NCBI GenBank assembly: GCA_964499365.1
Contig: CAZCKU010000012.1
Location: 62,001 to 126,000 of the forward strand
Length of the DNA stretch: 64,000 nt
Reading direction: 5' to 3'
From: PALSA-1316 sp964499365
GTDB taxonomy: Bacteria > Nitrospirota > Thermodesulfovibrionia > Thermodesulfovibrionales > UBA6898
Part shown: one piece after another, positions 18,229 to 27,129 of the stretch
Layout: every line of letters begins with the position of its first letter
Numbering within the stretch: the stretch's first letter is position 1
Notes under the pieces: model-generated
Database searches by the model: none
The model's input: only the letters and a program-made list of their open reading frames with translations
Told to the model about the DNA's origin: nothing
Translations under genes and position numbers: made by a program

Positions 18229-18691
18229 GAGGGGACCGGAAAAACGCATCAAGGAACTGGGCATTGATCTGCCGGCACTGCCGAAGCCGCTCGGGGCCTA
18301 TGTCCCGTACGTCAGGACCGGAAATCTTGTCTTCCTCAGCGGCATGCTGCCGCTGAAGGACGGGAAGCTGATACATACCGGCAGGGTTGGAGAGACGGTC
18401 ACCGTGGAGGACGCGGCAGCGTGTGCGCGACTTGCCGCGATCAACGCCCTTGCGGTGCTGAAATCGGCCGCGGACAGCTTCGACAGGGTGAAGCGCTGCG
18501 TCAAGATCTCAGGGTCCGTCGCCTCGGCGCCCGATTTTTATGATCAGCCGAAGGTTATCAACGGGGCCTCCGAACTCATTGCCGAGGTCTTTGGTCCTGC
18601 CGGACTCCATGCGAGGGCGGCGATCGGTGTCAATGCGCTCCCGCTGAATTCGCCGGTCGAGATAGAGTTTATCTTCGAGGTGGAAGGGTAG
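18215..18691 (+). CDS. RidA family (YjgF/YER057c) protein
   Basis: RidA-type protein of 158 residues; the family hydrolyses reactive enamine/imine intermediates such as 2-aminoacrylate, often from PLP enzymes. Marks: GAYVPYVRTGNLVFLSGMLP and the C-terminal RAAIGVNALPLNSPVEIE, where the Arg binds substrate carboxylate. The longest frame begins at 18149, inside leuD; the ATG at 18215, 11 bp before the leuD stop, gives a family-like N-terminus and has a G-rich stretch upstream. It is slightly longer than the typical 125-130 residues, matching the long RidA subgroup (about 150). Fourth-step context: leucine operon. Confidence 0.87.
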   Translation: MPSTERGPEKRIKELGIDLPALPKPLGAYVPYVRTGNLVFLSGMLPLKDGKLIHTGRVGETVTVEDAAACARLAAINALAVLKSAADSFDRVKRCVKISGSVASAPDFYDQPKVINGASELIAEVFGPAGLHARAAIGVNALPLNSPVEIEFIFEVEG

Positions 18692-18700
18692 CTGGGCAGT

Positions 18701-19669
18701 ATGGAGTTCTTTTATATGCTGTTTCCGGTTTCGGGGGTGAAGACGTATATCTTCATCCCGCCGCTGGTGGCCTTTGTGCTCTCGTTCTTTACCTCGATGG
18801 GCGGGGTGTCGGGTGCGTTCCTGCTGCTGCCGTTCCAGATGAGCTACCTTCATTTTACGAGCCCTGCCGTCAGTTCCACGAACTTTCTGTACAACATCGT
18901 GGCGATCCCCAGCGGCGTGTACCGGTATATCAAGGACGGCAGGATGGCCTGGCCCCTGACGATGATTGTGATCGCCGGAACGCTCCCGGGTGTTTTTCTG
19001 GGCTATTATCTCAGGATACTGTATCTGCCGGATCCCCGCGCCTTCAAGCTGTTTGTCGGCTGTGTCCTGCTGTATATCGGCGTCCGCCTGCTCTATGAAT
19101 TTTCAGGGAGGGGGTCGTCCGGCCAGTCGAAGGGGCTTGAGGAGAAGTTCCGGTTGAGGAGTGAGGAGCTGAAGAAGTCTGTGCAGTCCAAAATTGCCTC
19201 CGGCCTGCCGGCTGATGCGGTTGTCAGGACCCTGTCCGTAACGGCAAAGAAGGTGGAGTATGAGTTCTGGGGTGAGACCTTTTCTTTCAGCACTCCGGCC
19301 ATGTTCTTTCTGGCCCTTGTCGTCGGGGTCATCGGCGGGACGTACGGGATCGGCGGCGGGGCGATCATCGCGCCGTTCTGCGTCGCCATCTTCAAGCTGC
19401 CGGTCTATACCGTAGCCGGTGCCGCGCTGATGGGGACGTTCCTGACGTCGATCGTCGGTATAATCTTCTATACCCTGGTCCCGATAAAAGAGGGCGTTGC
19501 AACGTCACCGGACTGGCTGCTGGGGTTCCTCTTCGGGATCGGAGGTTTTGCGGGCATGTATCTCGGGGCGCGCCTGCAGAAGTATATGCCCCAGAGGTAT
19601 ATCAAGCTTCTCCTTGGGGTGCTCATCGTGTATGTTTCAGCAAGCTATATCATTCAGTTTTTCAGGTAG
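18701..19669 (+). CDS. TauE/SafE-family membrane transporter
   Basis: A 322-residue membrane protein of the TauE/SafE sulfite/organosulfonate exporter family. Two halves of membrane helices each contain a Gly-rich repeat: FFTSMGGVSGAFLLLPFQM (N-half) and GTYGIGGGAIIAPF (C-half), separated by a charged soluble segment (about 140-190) that is longer than usual. Located 9 bp after the RidA gene, so in the same transcript. Substrate not readable from sequence. Confidence 0.87.
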   Translation: MEFFYMLFPVSGVKTYIFIPPLVAFVLSFFTSMGGVSGAFLLLPFQMSYLHFTSPAVSSTNFLYNIVAIPSGVYRYIKDGRMAWPLTMIVIAGTLPGVFLGYYLRILYLPDPRAFKLFVGCVLLYIGVRLLYEFSGRGSSGQSKGLEEKFRLRSEELKKSVQSKIASGLPADAVVRTLSVTAKKVEYEFWGETFSFSTPAMFFLALVVGVIGGTYGIGGGAIIAPFCVAIFKLPVYTVAGAALMGTFLTSIVGIIFYTLVPIKEGVATSPDWLLGFLFGIGGFAGMYLGARLQKYMPQRYIKLLLGVLIVYVSASYIIQFFR

Positions 19670-19678
19670 GAGGATGCA

Positions 19679-20164
19679 ATGCTTATCGGAGTGATGTCAG
19701 ACAGCCACGACAATATGCCGCAGATACAGAAGGCGGTTGATGTTTTCAATGGACGGCAGGTGGAGCACGTGATCCACGCCGGGGATTTCGGCGCACCCTT
19801 TACCTTTCGTATACTGAAGCATCTGAAGGGCGGCTTTACCGGGATTTACGGGAACAATGACGGCGAAAAGCTGCTCCTGCAGAAACTCTCACAGGGCCGG
19901 GTCTTCAAACAGCCGCACGTCTTTGAGCTTGATGGAAGAAAGATCGTCGTGGTCCATGAGCATCATGTTGTCGATGCGCTTGCCGCCAGCGGACATTATG
20001 ACGTGGTGGTCTACGGGCATACCCATGAGCCCGATCTGCGAACAGTCGGGAAGACCCTGGTCGTCAATCCCGGCGAAACCGGCGGATGGCTCTACGGAAA
20101 ATCTACCGTGGCGCTTGTCGACCTTCAGGCGATGAGCGCGGAGATTGTTGATCTGAACGCCTGA
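19679..20164 (+). CDS. YfcE/MJ0936-type metallophosphoesterase
   Basis: A 161-residue calcineurin-like phosphodiesterase. Metal ligands are visible in order: D-S-H (residues 8-10), HAGD, GNND (usually GNCD), VHEHH, and the C-terminal VVYGHTHEP. Family members hydrolyse phosphodiesters with Mn2+ in vitro; the natural substrate is unknown. AGGAGG stands directly before the ATG. Last gene of the leuC operon; Hsp20 genes with their own promoter follow. Confidence 0.9.
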   Translation: MLIGVMSDSHDNMPQIQKAVDVFNGRQVEHVIHAGDFGAPFTFRILKHLKGGFTGIYGNNDGEKLLLQKLSQGRVFKQPHVFELDGRKIVVVHEHHVVDALAASGHYDVVVYGHTHEPDLRTVGKTLVVNPGETGGWLYGKSTVALVDLQAMSAEIVDLNA

Positions 20165-20289
20165 CGAAGGCAGCAGCAACCGAAACGACCGGAGGTCTGT
20201 TTCGTATCCTTTCCCTTCGCGATGGATGAGGGCCCCTCTTTTTTTTGATTTGGATCAGAATGTGACCCGAAATTACCCCTTCGCAGCTC

Positions 20290-20319
20290 TTGACATCTCC
20301 TGTTTTTTTATGATAAATA
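20290..20319 (+). promoter_or_regulatory. Promoter of the hsp20 operon
   Basis: Perfect -35 TTGACA at 20290-20295; the -10 is less sharp (GATAAA at 20312 or TAAATA at 20314, giving 16-18 base spacers). The CIRCE operator begins a few bases further on, over the expected start of transcription. Confidence 0.65.
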
Positions 20320-20323
20320 AATA

Positions 20324-20350
20324 TTAGCACTCAGCCATGGAGAGTGCCAA
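20324..20350. promoter_or_regulatory. CIRCE operator (HrcA binding site)
   Basis: TTAGCACTC, nine spacer bases, GAGTGCCAA. The CIRCE consensus is TTAGCACTC-N9-GAGTGCTAA, so 17 of 18 positions match. HrcA binds this site and is released on heat shock. hrcA itself is not in the window. Confidence 0.92.
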
Positions 20351-20388
20351 TTAGCTGTTTTCATTATATTAAATGAGGAGGAAAGGTC

Positions 20389-20820
20389 ATGCTATGGTCA
20401 GAGCTGGAAAGAATCGGGAGGTTTATTGACCCCTGGCGCGAGTTCGAGAGAATGAGCCGGGATTTGTCCCGGCTGAGCCCCTCCGCTTCGTACGAATTCC
20501 CCCTTGTCAATGTATGGACGTCGGTTGATAAGGCGGTTATTACGACGGAGATTGCTGGCGTGGGGCCCGGGGATATCGACATCTCGGTAGCTGATGAAAT
20601 GATCACGATCAAGGGCAAGAGGAACATCGATACCCCGAAGGACGGGGAGACGTATCACCGGCGCGAACGCTGGGGCGGGCAGTTCAGCAGGAGTATTGCC
20701 CTTCCCTTCCGGGCTGAAGGCAGCAAGGTGGAGGCGCGGTATCACAAAGGCGTCCTTACGATTACCGTTCCCCGCGCCGAAGCGGATAAACCGAGAAAAA
20801 TAGCCATTGCGGGCGAATAA
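20389..20820 (+). CDS. Hsp20/alpha-crystallin small heat-shock protein (first of three)
   Basis: A 143-residue sHSP that holds unfolding proteins in a refoldable state. Short N-terminal arm, alpha-crystallin domain from about residue 38 (VWTSVDKAVITTEIAGV to HKGVLTITVPR), and a C-terminal tail PRKIAI. GAGGAGG sits before the ATG. First gene behind the CIRCE-controlled promoter. Confidence 0.93.
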   Translation: MLWSELERIGRFIDPWREFERMSRDLSRLSPSASYEFPLVNVWTSVDKAVITTEIAGVGPGDIDISVADEMITIKGKRNIDTPKDGETYHRRERWGGQFSRSIALPFRAEGSKVEARYHKGVLTITVPRAEADKPRKIAIAGE

Positions 20821-20838
20821 TAACGAGGAGGTGGAACT

Positions 20839-21246
20839 ATGTCGAATGATAACCTGGAGTCCCGGAAAAAAGAAGCTGTTGTCTCAGAAGGACAGGAGCG
20901 CACCCGGCAGCGGAGGGTCTATATCCCCTCTGTCGACATACTCGAGGGAAGGGACGATACAACCGTGATTGCCGACATGCCGGGCATTGATGATACGTGT
21001 GTGGAGGTGACCGTTGAAAACAACATTCTTGAGATTTACGGCAAGGTGGATGCGGACATTCCTCAGGACATGAGGCTTGCCGTATCCGAGTACGGCATTG
21101 GAGACTATCACCGGAGATTTTCCCTCTCTGATGAGATAGACAAGGAGCGCATCCAGGCAACGGTCAAGAACGGGGTATTGAAGCTGATTCTACCAAAGGC
21201 CGAGAAGGCCAAAACCAGAAAGATCATGGTAAAGGCCGGGGAGTAG
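20839..21246 (+). CDS. Hsp20 small heat-shock protein (second of three)
   Basis: A 135-residue sHSP, the most divergent of the three: the domain (about residues 31-130) has IADMPGIDDTCVEVTVE and the closing KNGVLKLILPKAEKAK. The polar N-terminal arm is rich in charged residues. AGGAGG before ATG; 18 bp after the first gene. Different sHSPs made together can form mixed oligomers (family knowledge). Confidence 0.92.
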   Translation: MSNDNLESRKKEAVVSEGQERTRQRRVYIPSVDILEGRDDTTVIADMPGIDDTCVEVTVENNILEIYGKVDADIPQDMRLAVSEYGIGDYHRRFSLSDEIDKERIQATVKNGVLKLILPKAEKAKTRKIMVKAGE

Positions 21247-21275
21247 AAAGCCCCCGGCCGGAAAGGAGAAAAGTC

Positions 21276-21767
21276 ATGTCGCTGAAAGATTTAGTACCCT
21301 TTGGGAAGAAAGATGTACCGGCCAGAAGGGATTCAGACCATCCCCTTGACCTTTTCAGGAAGGAATTTGATGACCTGTTTGATAATTTCTTCCGCAGTTT
21401 TGACCTGCAGGCTTTCGAGTCAGGAAAAGGGGCATTCAGTCCCAGGATTGATGTCGTCGATAAAGAAAAGGAGATTACGATAAAGGCTGAATTGCCCGGT
21501 ATGGATGAAAAGGACATAGACGTCTCCCTGTCCAGGGGTATTCTCACGGTCAAAGGAGAAAAGAAGGAGGAAAAGGAGGACAGGGGCAGAGACTACTACC
21601 GGATGGAGAGGTCCTATGGCTCTTTCAGCAGGTCCATTCAGATTCCTGCGGAGGTGGACGAGTCCGGCATCAGGGCAACCTTTAAGAAGGGCGTGCTGGA
21701 GATTTCACTCCCCAAGACCGCAAAGGCGGTAGAGGAGACGAAAAAGATCACGGTCAGTGTTCAATGA
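21276..21767 (+). CDS. Hsp20 small heat-shock protein (third of three)
   Basis: A 163-residue sHSP of the longer class A type: a hydrophobic N-terminal arm with LFRKEFDDLFDNFF, an alpha-crystallin domain (about 50-150) with ELPGMDEKDIDVSL and the FKKGVLEISLPK closing motif, and a tail TKKITV. GGAGAA before the ATG; 29 bp after the previous gene. Confidence 0.93.
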   Translation: MSLKDLVPFGKKDVPARRDSDHPLDLFRKEFDDLFDNFFRSFDLQAFESGKGAFSPRIDVVDKEKEITIKAELPGMDEKDIDVSLSRGILTVKGEKKEEKEDRGRDYYRMERSYGSFSRSIQIPAEVDESGIRATFKKGVLEISLPKTAKAVEETKKITVSVQ

Positions 21768-21858
21768 TCGGTCCGGGGGGGAGGACATCCGTCCGGATTC
21801 GCGGAAATCATTATGCGTTCCCAGGCAGATCTGATCATCTGTTTTTGCCTTGGGCCCG

Positions 21859-21896
21859 GGCCGGCTTCTGATGTGAACTCCCCCCTGAAGCCGGCC
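21859..21896 (+). terminator. Stem-loop after the hsp20 operon
   Basis: Perfect 10-bp GC-rich inverted repeat (GGCCGGCTTC and its complement) with an 18-base loop, about 90 bp after the last hsp20 stop. There is no T run after it, so it may be an RNA-end stabiliser or weak terminator. Confidence 0.4.
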
Positions 21897-22039
21897 TGAG
21901 CCACGTCAGTTGTATTCTTCCGCAAGATCACGGTTTCATGCAGCGATCTGCAGTGCAGGACAACAATGAAAACAGCGTCTTTCAGGACATGCCGTTATGA
22001 AGTGAATACGGCGGGATCCAACAGCAGAGGAGGACACCG

Positions 22040-23506
22040 ATGATAAAGAACAAACGCTCAATCATCTTTGGCAGCACCTTTGTGATGGCCGGCATTGTCA
22101 TAGGCCTTGTGATAGCTTCAAACCTTAATCTGCCAACCCTGGGGCATACACAGGAGACAGATATTTCAAATGAAGCCATCGATATTCTATCGAGGTCCAG
22201 CCAGGCCATGGCAGAGGTTGTTGCAGCTGTCAAGCCGTCTGTCGTGAATATCTCTTCCACCAAAACGGTAAGAATATCAGGTATGCCGGCCCCTTTTTTT
22301 GATGACCCCTTTTTCAGGAGATTCTTTGGTGACGAACGGGGCCATTTCGGAAGACCACGGGAGCATAAGCAGGCGGGGCTCGGATCAGGGGTCATCGTGG
22401 ACAAGGACGGCTATATACTTACGAACAATCACGTCATTAAAGACGCCGATGAAATCAGGGTGAAACTGTCGGACAAAAGAGAATTCAAAGGTAAGGTAAT
22501 CGGCACGGACCCCAAGACAGACCTTGCTGTCATCAAGATAGATTCGAATCATCTCCCGGTCGTCAGGCTTGGAGATTCAGATAAACTGAAGGTGGGAGAG
22601 ACTGTTATTGCGATTGGCAATCCCTTTGGTTTGAGCCAGACGGTAACGTCCGGTATCGTGAGTGCAACAGGGAGGGCTGATGTCGGAATCGCAGACTATG
22701 AAGATTTCATACAGACTGATGCCGCGATTAACCCGGGGAACTCCGGGGGGGCACTGGTAAATGTGAGGGGGGAACTGGTGGGCATCAATACCGCAATATT
22801 CAGCACGTCAGGCGGATATCAGGGGGTGGGGTTTGCCATTCCCGCCAGCATGGGGAAGGCCGTTATGGATAACCTGATCAGGAAAGGGAAGGTGGTCAGG
22901 GGATGGCTTGGCGTTTCGATACAAACGGTGACCCCGGACCTCGCAAAGCAGTTTGAGACGGCAGACGAAAAAGGTGTGCTCGTGGGAGACGTTGTGGAAG
23001 ACGGCCCGGCTGAAAAGGCCGGAATCCAGAGAGGCGACATCATCGTGGAGTACGACGGAAAGGATGTGCGGGACCCGGCGGGCCTGAGAAACATGGTGGC
23101 AGCGACGCCTCCCGGCAGGAAGGCAACGCTGAAGATTATGCGCGATGGCAAAGTGCAGAAAATAGATGTCATGATTGCGGAGCTGCCTGCGGAGATGCAG
23201 AAACTTCACGGGTCTTTTGACAATCTTCTCAAGGGCGTCATGGTGCAGGGCCTCAACCCGGAACTGAAGAAGAACCTCGACATACCAAAAAGAATCACCG
23301 GCGTTGTCGTGACAGACCTCGCGGAGGACAGTCCGGCCGGCGGCCTTTTGATGACGAACGACGTTATCATCGAGGTTAACAGGAAGAGAATAACCGGCAC
23401 GAAGGACTATGAGGCGGTTGTTTCCAGGATCAGGCCCGGCCAGGATGTTCTGCTGCTTATCTTCAGAAACGGCGCCACCACGTATCTCTCTCTGTCAGCC
23501 CGGTAG
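22040..23506 (+). CDS. Periplasmic serine protease DegP/HtrA (Do family)
   Basis: A 488-residue protease/chaperone for misfolded envelope proteins. N-terminal signal anchor (about 7-27), trypsin-like domain with His131 (TNNHVIKD), Asp161 (KTDLAVIKI) and Ser235 (NPGNSGGALV), then two PDZ domains (about 262-365 and 385-485). Downstream of the hsp20 operon by 272 bp; the grouping is a protein-quality block covering cytoplasm and envelope. No CIRCE element is seen in front of this gene. Confidence 0.94.
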   Translation: MIKNKRSIIFGSTFVMAGIVIGLVIASNLNLPTLGHTQETDISNEAIDILSRSSQAMAEVVAAVKPSVVNISSTKTVRISGMPAPFFDDPFFRRFFGDERGHFGRPREHKQAGLGSGVIVDKDGYILTNNHVIKDADEIRVKLSDKREFKGKVIGTDPKTDLAVIKIDSNHLPVVRLGDSDKLKVGETVIAIGNPFGLSQTVTSGIVSATGRADVGIADYEDFIQTDAAINPGNSGGALVNVRGELVGINTAIFSTSGGYQGVGFAIPASMGKAVMDNLIRKGKVVRGWLGVSIQTVTPDLAKQFETADEKGVLVGDVVEDGPAEKAGIQRGDIIVEYDGKDVRDPAGLRNMVAATPPGRKATLKIMRDGKVQKIDVMIAELPAEMQKLHGSFDNLLKGVMVQGLNPELKKNLDIPKRITGVVVTDLAEDSPAGGLLMTNDVIIEVNRKRITGTKDYEAVVSRIRPGQDVLLLIFRNGATTYLSLSAR

Positions 23507-23520
23507 CAGGGAATGTCCTC

Positions 23521-23559
23521 TTTCACGGGGTGGAGGAGTCAAGCCTCCGCCCCGTGAAA
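23521..23559. repeat. Strong stem-loop after degP/htrA
   Basis: A 16-bp near-perfect inverted repeat (TTTCACGGGGTGGAGG, loop AGTCAAG, complement with one G-T pair) 15 bp after the protease stop. Not followed by a T run in either direction; could stabilise the mRNA end or be a dispersed palindrome. Confidence 0.55.
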
Positions 23560-23659
23560 CCCCGGATGAGTTCGGTGCAACCCATGAAACAGGCTCGTGT
23601 GTGCGACCCCATGAGCCTGACGTAGTTGCCCGGTCTTGAAGATTGCCGGTTGAAACCTG

Positions 23660-23687
23660 CATAAATAAAGAGTGAAGGTTTGACTCC
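23660..23687 (+). repeat. Dispersed 28-bp repeat, copy 1
   Basis: Begins CATAAATAAAGAGTGAAGG and ends TTTGACTCC. It matches, with a few differences, the copies at 49391-49418 (same strand) and 54651-54677 (opposite strand). Confidence 0.7.
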
Positions 23688-23865
23688 TATTGCATGTTGA
23701 GGTCTTTTGCAACCGGGTCAGGCGTCACAGCTATCTGGGGCATATGAGCCCCTATGAGTACGAAAATCAGGCTGCCTGTGGTAACTTATAACTGTCTACC
23801 CAATGGGGGGAACTCCAACTCGGCTATTGCCGGAAAACAGGACATTATAGAAAGAAGGGTTGATT

Positions 23866-24081
23866 ATGGAAAAGATTACCTTTACTGTCGAAAAGAATTT
23901 TTGCGAAGAGTGTTCTCTCGCCCTGAGAAGATTTATCGGCAACATGCAAGGGGTTGATTCTATTGATGTTGAGGAAGGAAAGGTCGCCGTAACATTTGAT
24001 CAGGAAAAAACGACCAGAGAACTGCTTGATAAGATCACACGAGAAAGCATTGAAAAGCTGGGATATAAATTTGAAGAATAA
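23866..24081 (+). CDS. Small HMA-like metal-binding protein
   Basis: A 71-residue protein with a ferredoxin-like heavy-metal-associated pattern: beta strand, N-F-C-E-E-C (Cys13, Cys16) at the metal loop position, then the VDSIDVEEGKVAVTFD strands. In CopZ/HMA proteins the loop is M-x-C-x-x-C; here N-F replaces it. I chose ATG 23866 over the in-frame TTG at 23860, since an AGAAAGAAGGG stretch gives better spacing. It precedes the copper-type ATPase and may chaperone its metal. Confidence 0.7.
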   Translation: MEKITFTVEKNFCEECSLALRRFIGNMQGVDSIDVEEGKVAVTFDQEKTTRELLDKITRESIEKLGYKFEE

Positions 24082-24138
24082 GTTCTTTCCTGAAAGGGGA
24101 GGGGCGATGCCGCTATGTTTTGGCGGGGAGGAGAAGTT

Positions 24139-24279
24139 ATGAAAGTTTTTGATCCTGTCTGCAAAATGACGATAGAGGACCGCAAGGCAGCTGCTACATC
24201 GGCGTATAATGGCAACACATTTTTTTCTGCTCCCAGCCATGCAAGCTTAATTTCGATAAAGACCCTGAATCTTTCTTAG
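24139..24279 (+). pseudogene. YHS metal-binding domain, frameshifted from the following P-type ATPase
   Basis: Starts at ATG 24139 after an excellent GGGGAGGAG site. The 46-residue product starts MKVFDPVCKM, the YHS hallmark, but leaves the family pattern at a seven-T run (24220-24226) and stops at 24279. Read one base back after the T run, the sequence continues TFFFCSQPCKLNFDKDPESF, the normal second half of a YHS domain, and runs in the same frame without a stop into the ATPase at 24306. So this is the first exon-like part of a YHS-HMBD-ATPase of about 804 residues, split by one missing T, by slippage, or by a sequence error. Confidence 0.75.
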
Positions 24280-24305
24280 GTAATAAACAAATTTCCAGAC
24301 CTGAG

Positions 24306-26552
24306 ATGAAAAGCGAGGAAGATAAATCAATTTATACCTGCCCCATGCATCCTGAGGTCAGACGGGAAGGTCCCGGCCCCTGTCCCAAATGCGGCATGGC
24401 TCTTGAGCCTATAGCTCCTTCTGCGACCTCGACAAGGACCGAATGGACATGCCCGATGCATCCGGAAATAGTTCGCGATGCTCCCGGGAGCTGCCCTAAA
24501 TGCGGCATGGCACTCGAACCGAAAACAGTTGGCGCTGAAGAAGAGGAAAATCCTGAACTCACTGACATGACTCGCCGTTTCAAGACGAGCATGCTGCTAA
24601 CCATTCCTGTTGCGATTCTTGCTATGGGCGGCATGATACCGGGACTCTCCCCATTGCTCCACATAATCCCGCCTGGAATTAGCAAGTGGCTGGAGCTGGT
24701 CCTTGCGACCCCTGTCGTTCTCTGGGGCGGCTGGCCCTTTTTTGTGCGGGGCTGGCAGTCGGTAGTTACCTGGAACCCCAACATGTTTACCCTCATCGGG
24801 ATCGGTACGGGAGTCGCTTATTTATACAGTGTAGTAGCTGCACTATTTCCTGATCTGTTTCCAGTCTCTTTCCGGAAACACGGGGGCGAAGTTGGACTTT
24901 ATTTCGAGACGGCTTCAGTTATTGTCACTCTCGTACTCCTGGGCCAGGTGCTTGAGCTCAGAGCAAGAAGCAAGACAGGCGCGGCCATCAAGGCGTTGCT
25001 TGGACTTGTGCCGAAGACAGCTCGCAGGATCACAAATGGAAAAGAAGAAGATCTTCCCCTTGAACAGGTTGCCCCGGGAGATATCCTCCGCGTGCGTCCA
25101 GGAGAAAAAATACCGGTGGACGGAGTGGTCACCGAGGGTTCAAGTTCAGTAGACGAATCAATGATCAGTGGTGAACCTCTCCCTGTCTCAAAAAAACAAG
25201 GTGACCGGATTATTGGAGCTACCGTAAACGGTACGGGCATGCTGGTTATGAAGGCGGAGAAAGTGGGGGCGGGAACATTGCTGGCGCAGATCGTTAATAT
25301 GGTGTCGGAGGCGCAAAGAAGCCGCGCGCCCGTCCAGAAGCTTGTAGACGTCGTTGCCGGTTATTTTGTACAGATCGTGGTTGCTATTGCGGCTTTAACT
25401 TTTATTATTTGGGCGTGGGTGGGACCTGAACCCAGGATGGCTGTAGCAATCATAAATGCTGTTGCTGTCCTGCTTATAGCATGTCCATGCGCGCTTGGTC
25501 TGGCAACGCCATTGTCCATAATGGTTGCTGCCGGAAAAGGAGCAAGTGCCGGTGTTCTTTTTAAAAATGCCGAAGCTATTGAGCTTATGAAGAAGGTTGA
25601 TACCCTTGTAGTGGATAAGACAGGGACTCTCACCGTAGGCAAACCGAAACTGGTTTCCATAACTCCCAATGAGGGTTTTGACGAGAGATCGATGCTTCAC
25701 TATGCAGCGGGTCTGGAGCATGGCAGTGAGCATCCTCTGGCAGCTGCGATTGTTGCAGGCGCGGATGAAAAGGGGATAACGATTGCGAAGGTTGAAGCTT
25801 TTGAATCCAGGACCGGAAAGGGCGTAGTTGGCACGGTAGAAGGGCATGCCGTGGCACTGGGCAACCGCAAGCTTCTTGAAGACCTAAACATTGATCTGGG
25901 GGAATTGCCTGTCAAAGCAGAGGTTATGCGCAAAGAGGGCCAGACAGTCATGTTCATTGCGCTGGACGGAAAGGCGGCGGGTCTTTTGGGGGTGGCCGAT
26001 CCGATAAAAGAAACGACTGCGGAAGCGATCACCCAACTCCATGAAGAGGGCATAAAAATAGTCATGCTCACGGGAGATAACCAAACAACGGCCGAGGCGG
26101 TGGCAAAGAAGCTTGGGCTTGATGACGTCATTGCCGGGATGTTGCCTGACCAGAAGGTGGAGGCAGTGAAACGTTTGCAAAGAGAAGGACGGTTCGTGGC
26201 TATGGCTGGGGACGGGATAAATGATGCCCCGGCATTGGCGCAGGCACAGGTGGGCATCGCAATGGGGAACGGTACTGATGTGGCCATGAAGAGTGCCGGG
26301 GTCACTCTTGTGAAGGGAGACCTTCGGGGAATCCTGCGGGTGAGGCGGCTGAGCAGGGCAACAATGCGCAATATTAAACAGAACCTCTTTTTCGCTTTCG
26401 GTTACAACGCATTAGGCATTCCAATTGCCGCAGGGATCCTCTATCCCTTTTTCGGTATCTTATTGAGTCCGATGATCGCAGCGGCTGCCATGAGCTTCAG
26501 CAGTGTATCAGTTATCGGCAATGCGCTGCGGCTGCGAAGGTCGAATTTGTGA
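24306..26552 (+). CDS. Copper-type P1B ATPase with two heavy-metal-binding domains
   Basis: Inner-membrane metal pump, 748 residues from ATG 24306. Two N-terminal heavy-metal-binding repeats (TCPMHPEVRREGPGPCPKCG and CPMHPEIVRDAPGSCPKCG, residues 11-72) are followed by eight predicted helices with the intramembrane C393-P-C395 motif of Cu+ pumps, the TGEP-like loop (ISGEPLP), the phosphorylated Asp437 in DKTGTLT, the HP motif (GSEHPLA) and GDGINDAPAL. ATG 24306 has no clear ribosome-binding site; the frame is open back to the T run at 24220, so translation probably began with the YHS domain at 24139. Expected to export Cu(I); silver is possible. Confidence 0.9.
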   Translation: MKSEEDKSIYTCPMHPEVRREGPGPCPKCGMALEPIAPSATSTRTEWTCPMHPEIVRDAPGSCPKCGMALEPKTVGAEEEENPELTDMTRRFKTSMLLTIPVAILAMGGMIPGLSPLLHIIPPGISKWLELVLATPVVLWGGWPFFVRGWQSVVTWNPNMFTLIGIGTGVAYLYSVVAALFPDLFPVSFRKHGGEVGLYFETASVIVTLVLLGQVLELRARSKTGAAIKALLGLVPKTARRITNGKEEDLPLEQVAPGDILRVRPGEKIPVDGVVTEGSSSVDESMISGEPLPVSKKQGDRIIGATVNGTGMLVMKAEKVGAGTLLAQIVNMVSEAQRSRAPVQKLVDVVAGYFVQIVVAIAALTFIIWAWVGPEPRMAVAIINAVAVLLIACPCALGLATPLSIMVAAGKGASAGVLFKNAEAIELMKKVDTLVVDKTGTLTVGKPKLVSITPNEGFDERSMLHYAAGLEHGSEHPLAAAIVAGADEKGITIAKVEAFESRTGKGVVGTVEGHAVALGNRKLLEDLNIDLGELPVKAEVMRKEGQTVMFIALDGKAAGLLGVADPIKETTAEAITQLHEEGIKIVMLTGDNQTTAEAVAKKLGLDDVIAGMLPDQKVEAVKRLQREGRFVAMAGDGINDAPALAQAQVGIAMGNGTDVAMKSAGVTLVKGDLRGILRVRRLSRATMRNIKQNLFFAFGYNALGIPIAAGILYPFFGILLSPMIAAAAMSFSSVSVIGNALRLRRSNL

Positions 26553-26570
26553 TGAGCCGATAATGTTTCG

Positions 26571-26599
26571 GCATGCAGACAGACCGCTTGTCTGCATGC
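26571..26599 (+). terminator. Stem-loop after the P-type ATPase gene
   Basis: Perfect 11-bp inverted repeat (GCATGCAGACA, 7-base loop, complement) 18 bp after the stop. No T run follows, so its role as terminator is uncertain. Confidence 0.5.
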
Positions 26600-27129
26600 G
26601 CTGTTGAACCAGAAGAAAGGGCAAAAGAACTAACCGGAGCCAAGATTGCAGGCTGCCTTGCCCACGCTTAGGGGTAGAACTATATTTTTTCTGCAGTCGC
26701 GTCGTCATTTATTAACTACCGGGATAAACAAACGCTAAGCTCTTTATCTTTGCCCACCCGGGCGTGAAAAGAATGCCCTCTCCATTAAACATAACGAGGC
26801 ATAGTCCGTGACGAAGTCTTTAGGAGTTGCGGCGTATTATGTCTGCGGGGTATCAGGTGAAATGCTCGTTTTAATGCTGCTGCTGGCATTAAATTTAGAA
26901 AGTACTTCATACAATATTGGGATACCGGCCTAACGAGAGTTACTGTGAGCAAGTCAGTCTGCGATGAACACCTGCTATTCCGCACTGTCCTTCGGACCCT
27001 TTGCTGTGTTTCATCCATCGACGAACCAACACTTAGAGCATTCTCGGAGGGGTAACAAATACCAATTCAATTACGCAGGGGAGGACATCCCTTTTCCGGA
27101 TGCCTCCATCATTCCGCAAACTGTTGCGT
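26600..27129. other. Non-coding stretch between ATPase and repeat-protein genes
   Basis: About 530 bp without a supportable gene. Small frames on both strands have no family features. An imperfect hairpin at about 27080-27108 may end the minus-strand transcript of the repeat-protein gene. Confidence 0.45.

Larger units (their letters stand above)
23507..23865. other. Intergenic region after the protease gene
   Basis: Apart from the hairpin at 23521-23559 and a dispersed-repeat copy at 23660-23687, I see no gene here. The frame at 23754-23957 overlaps the start of the next gene and has no family features. Confidence 0.5.
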
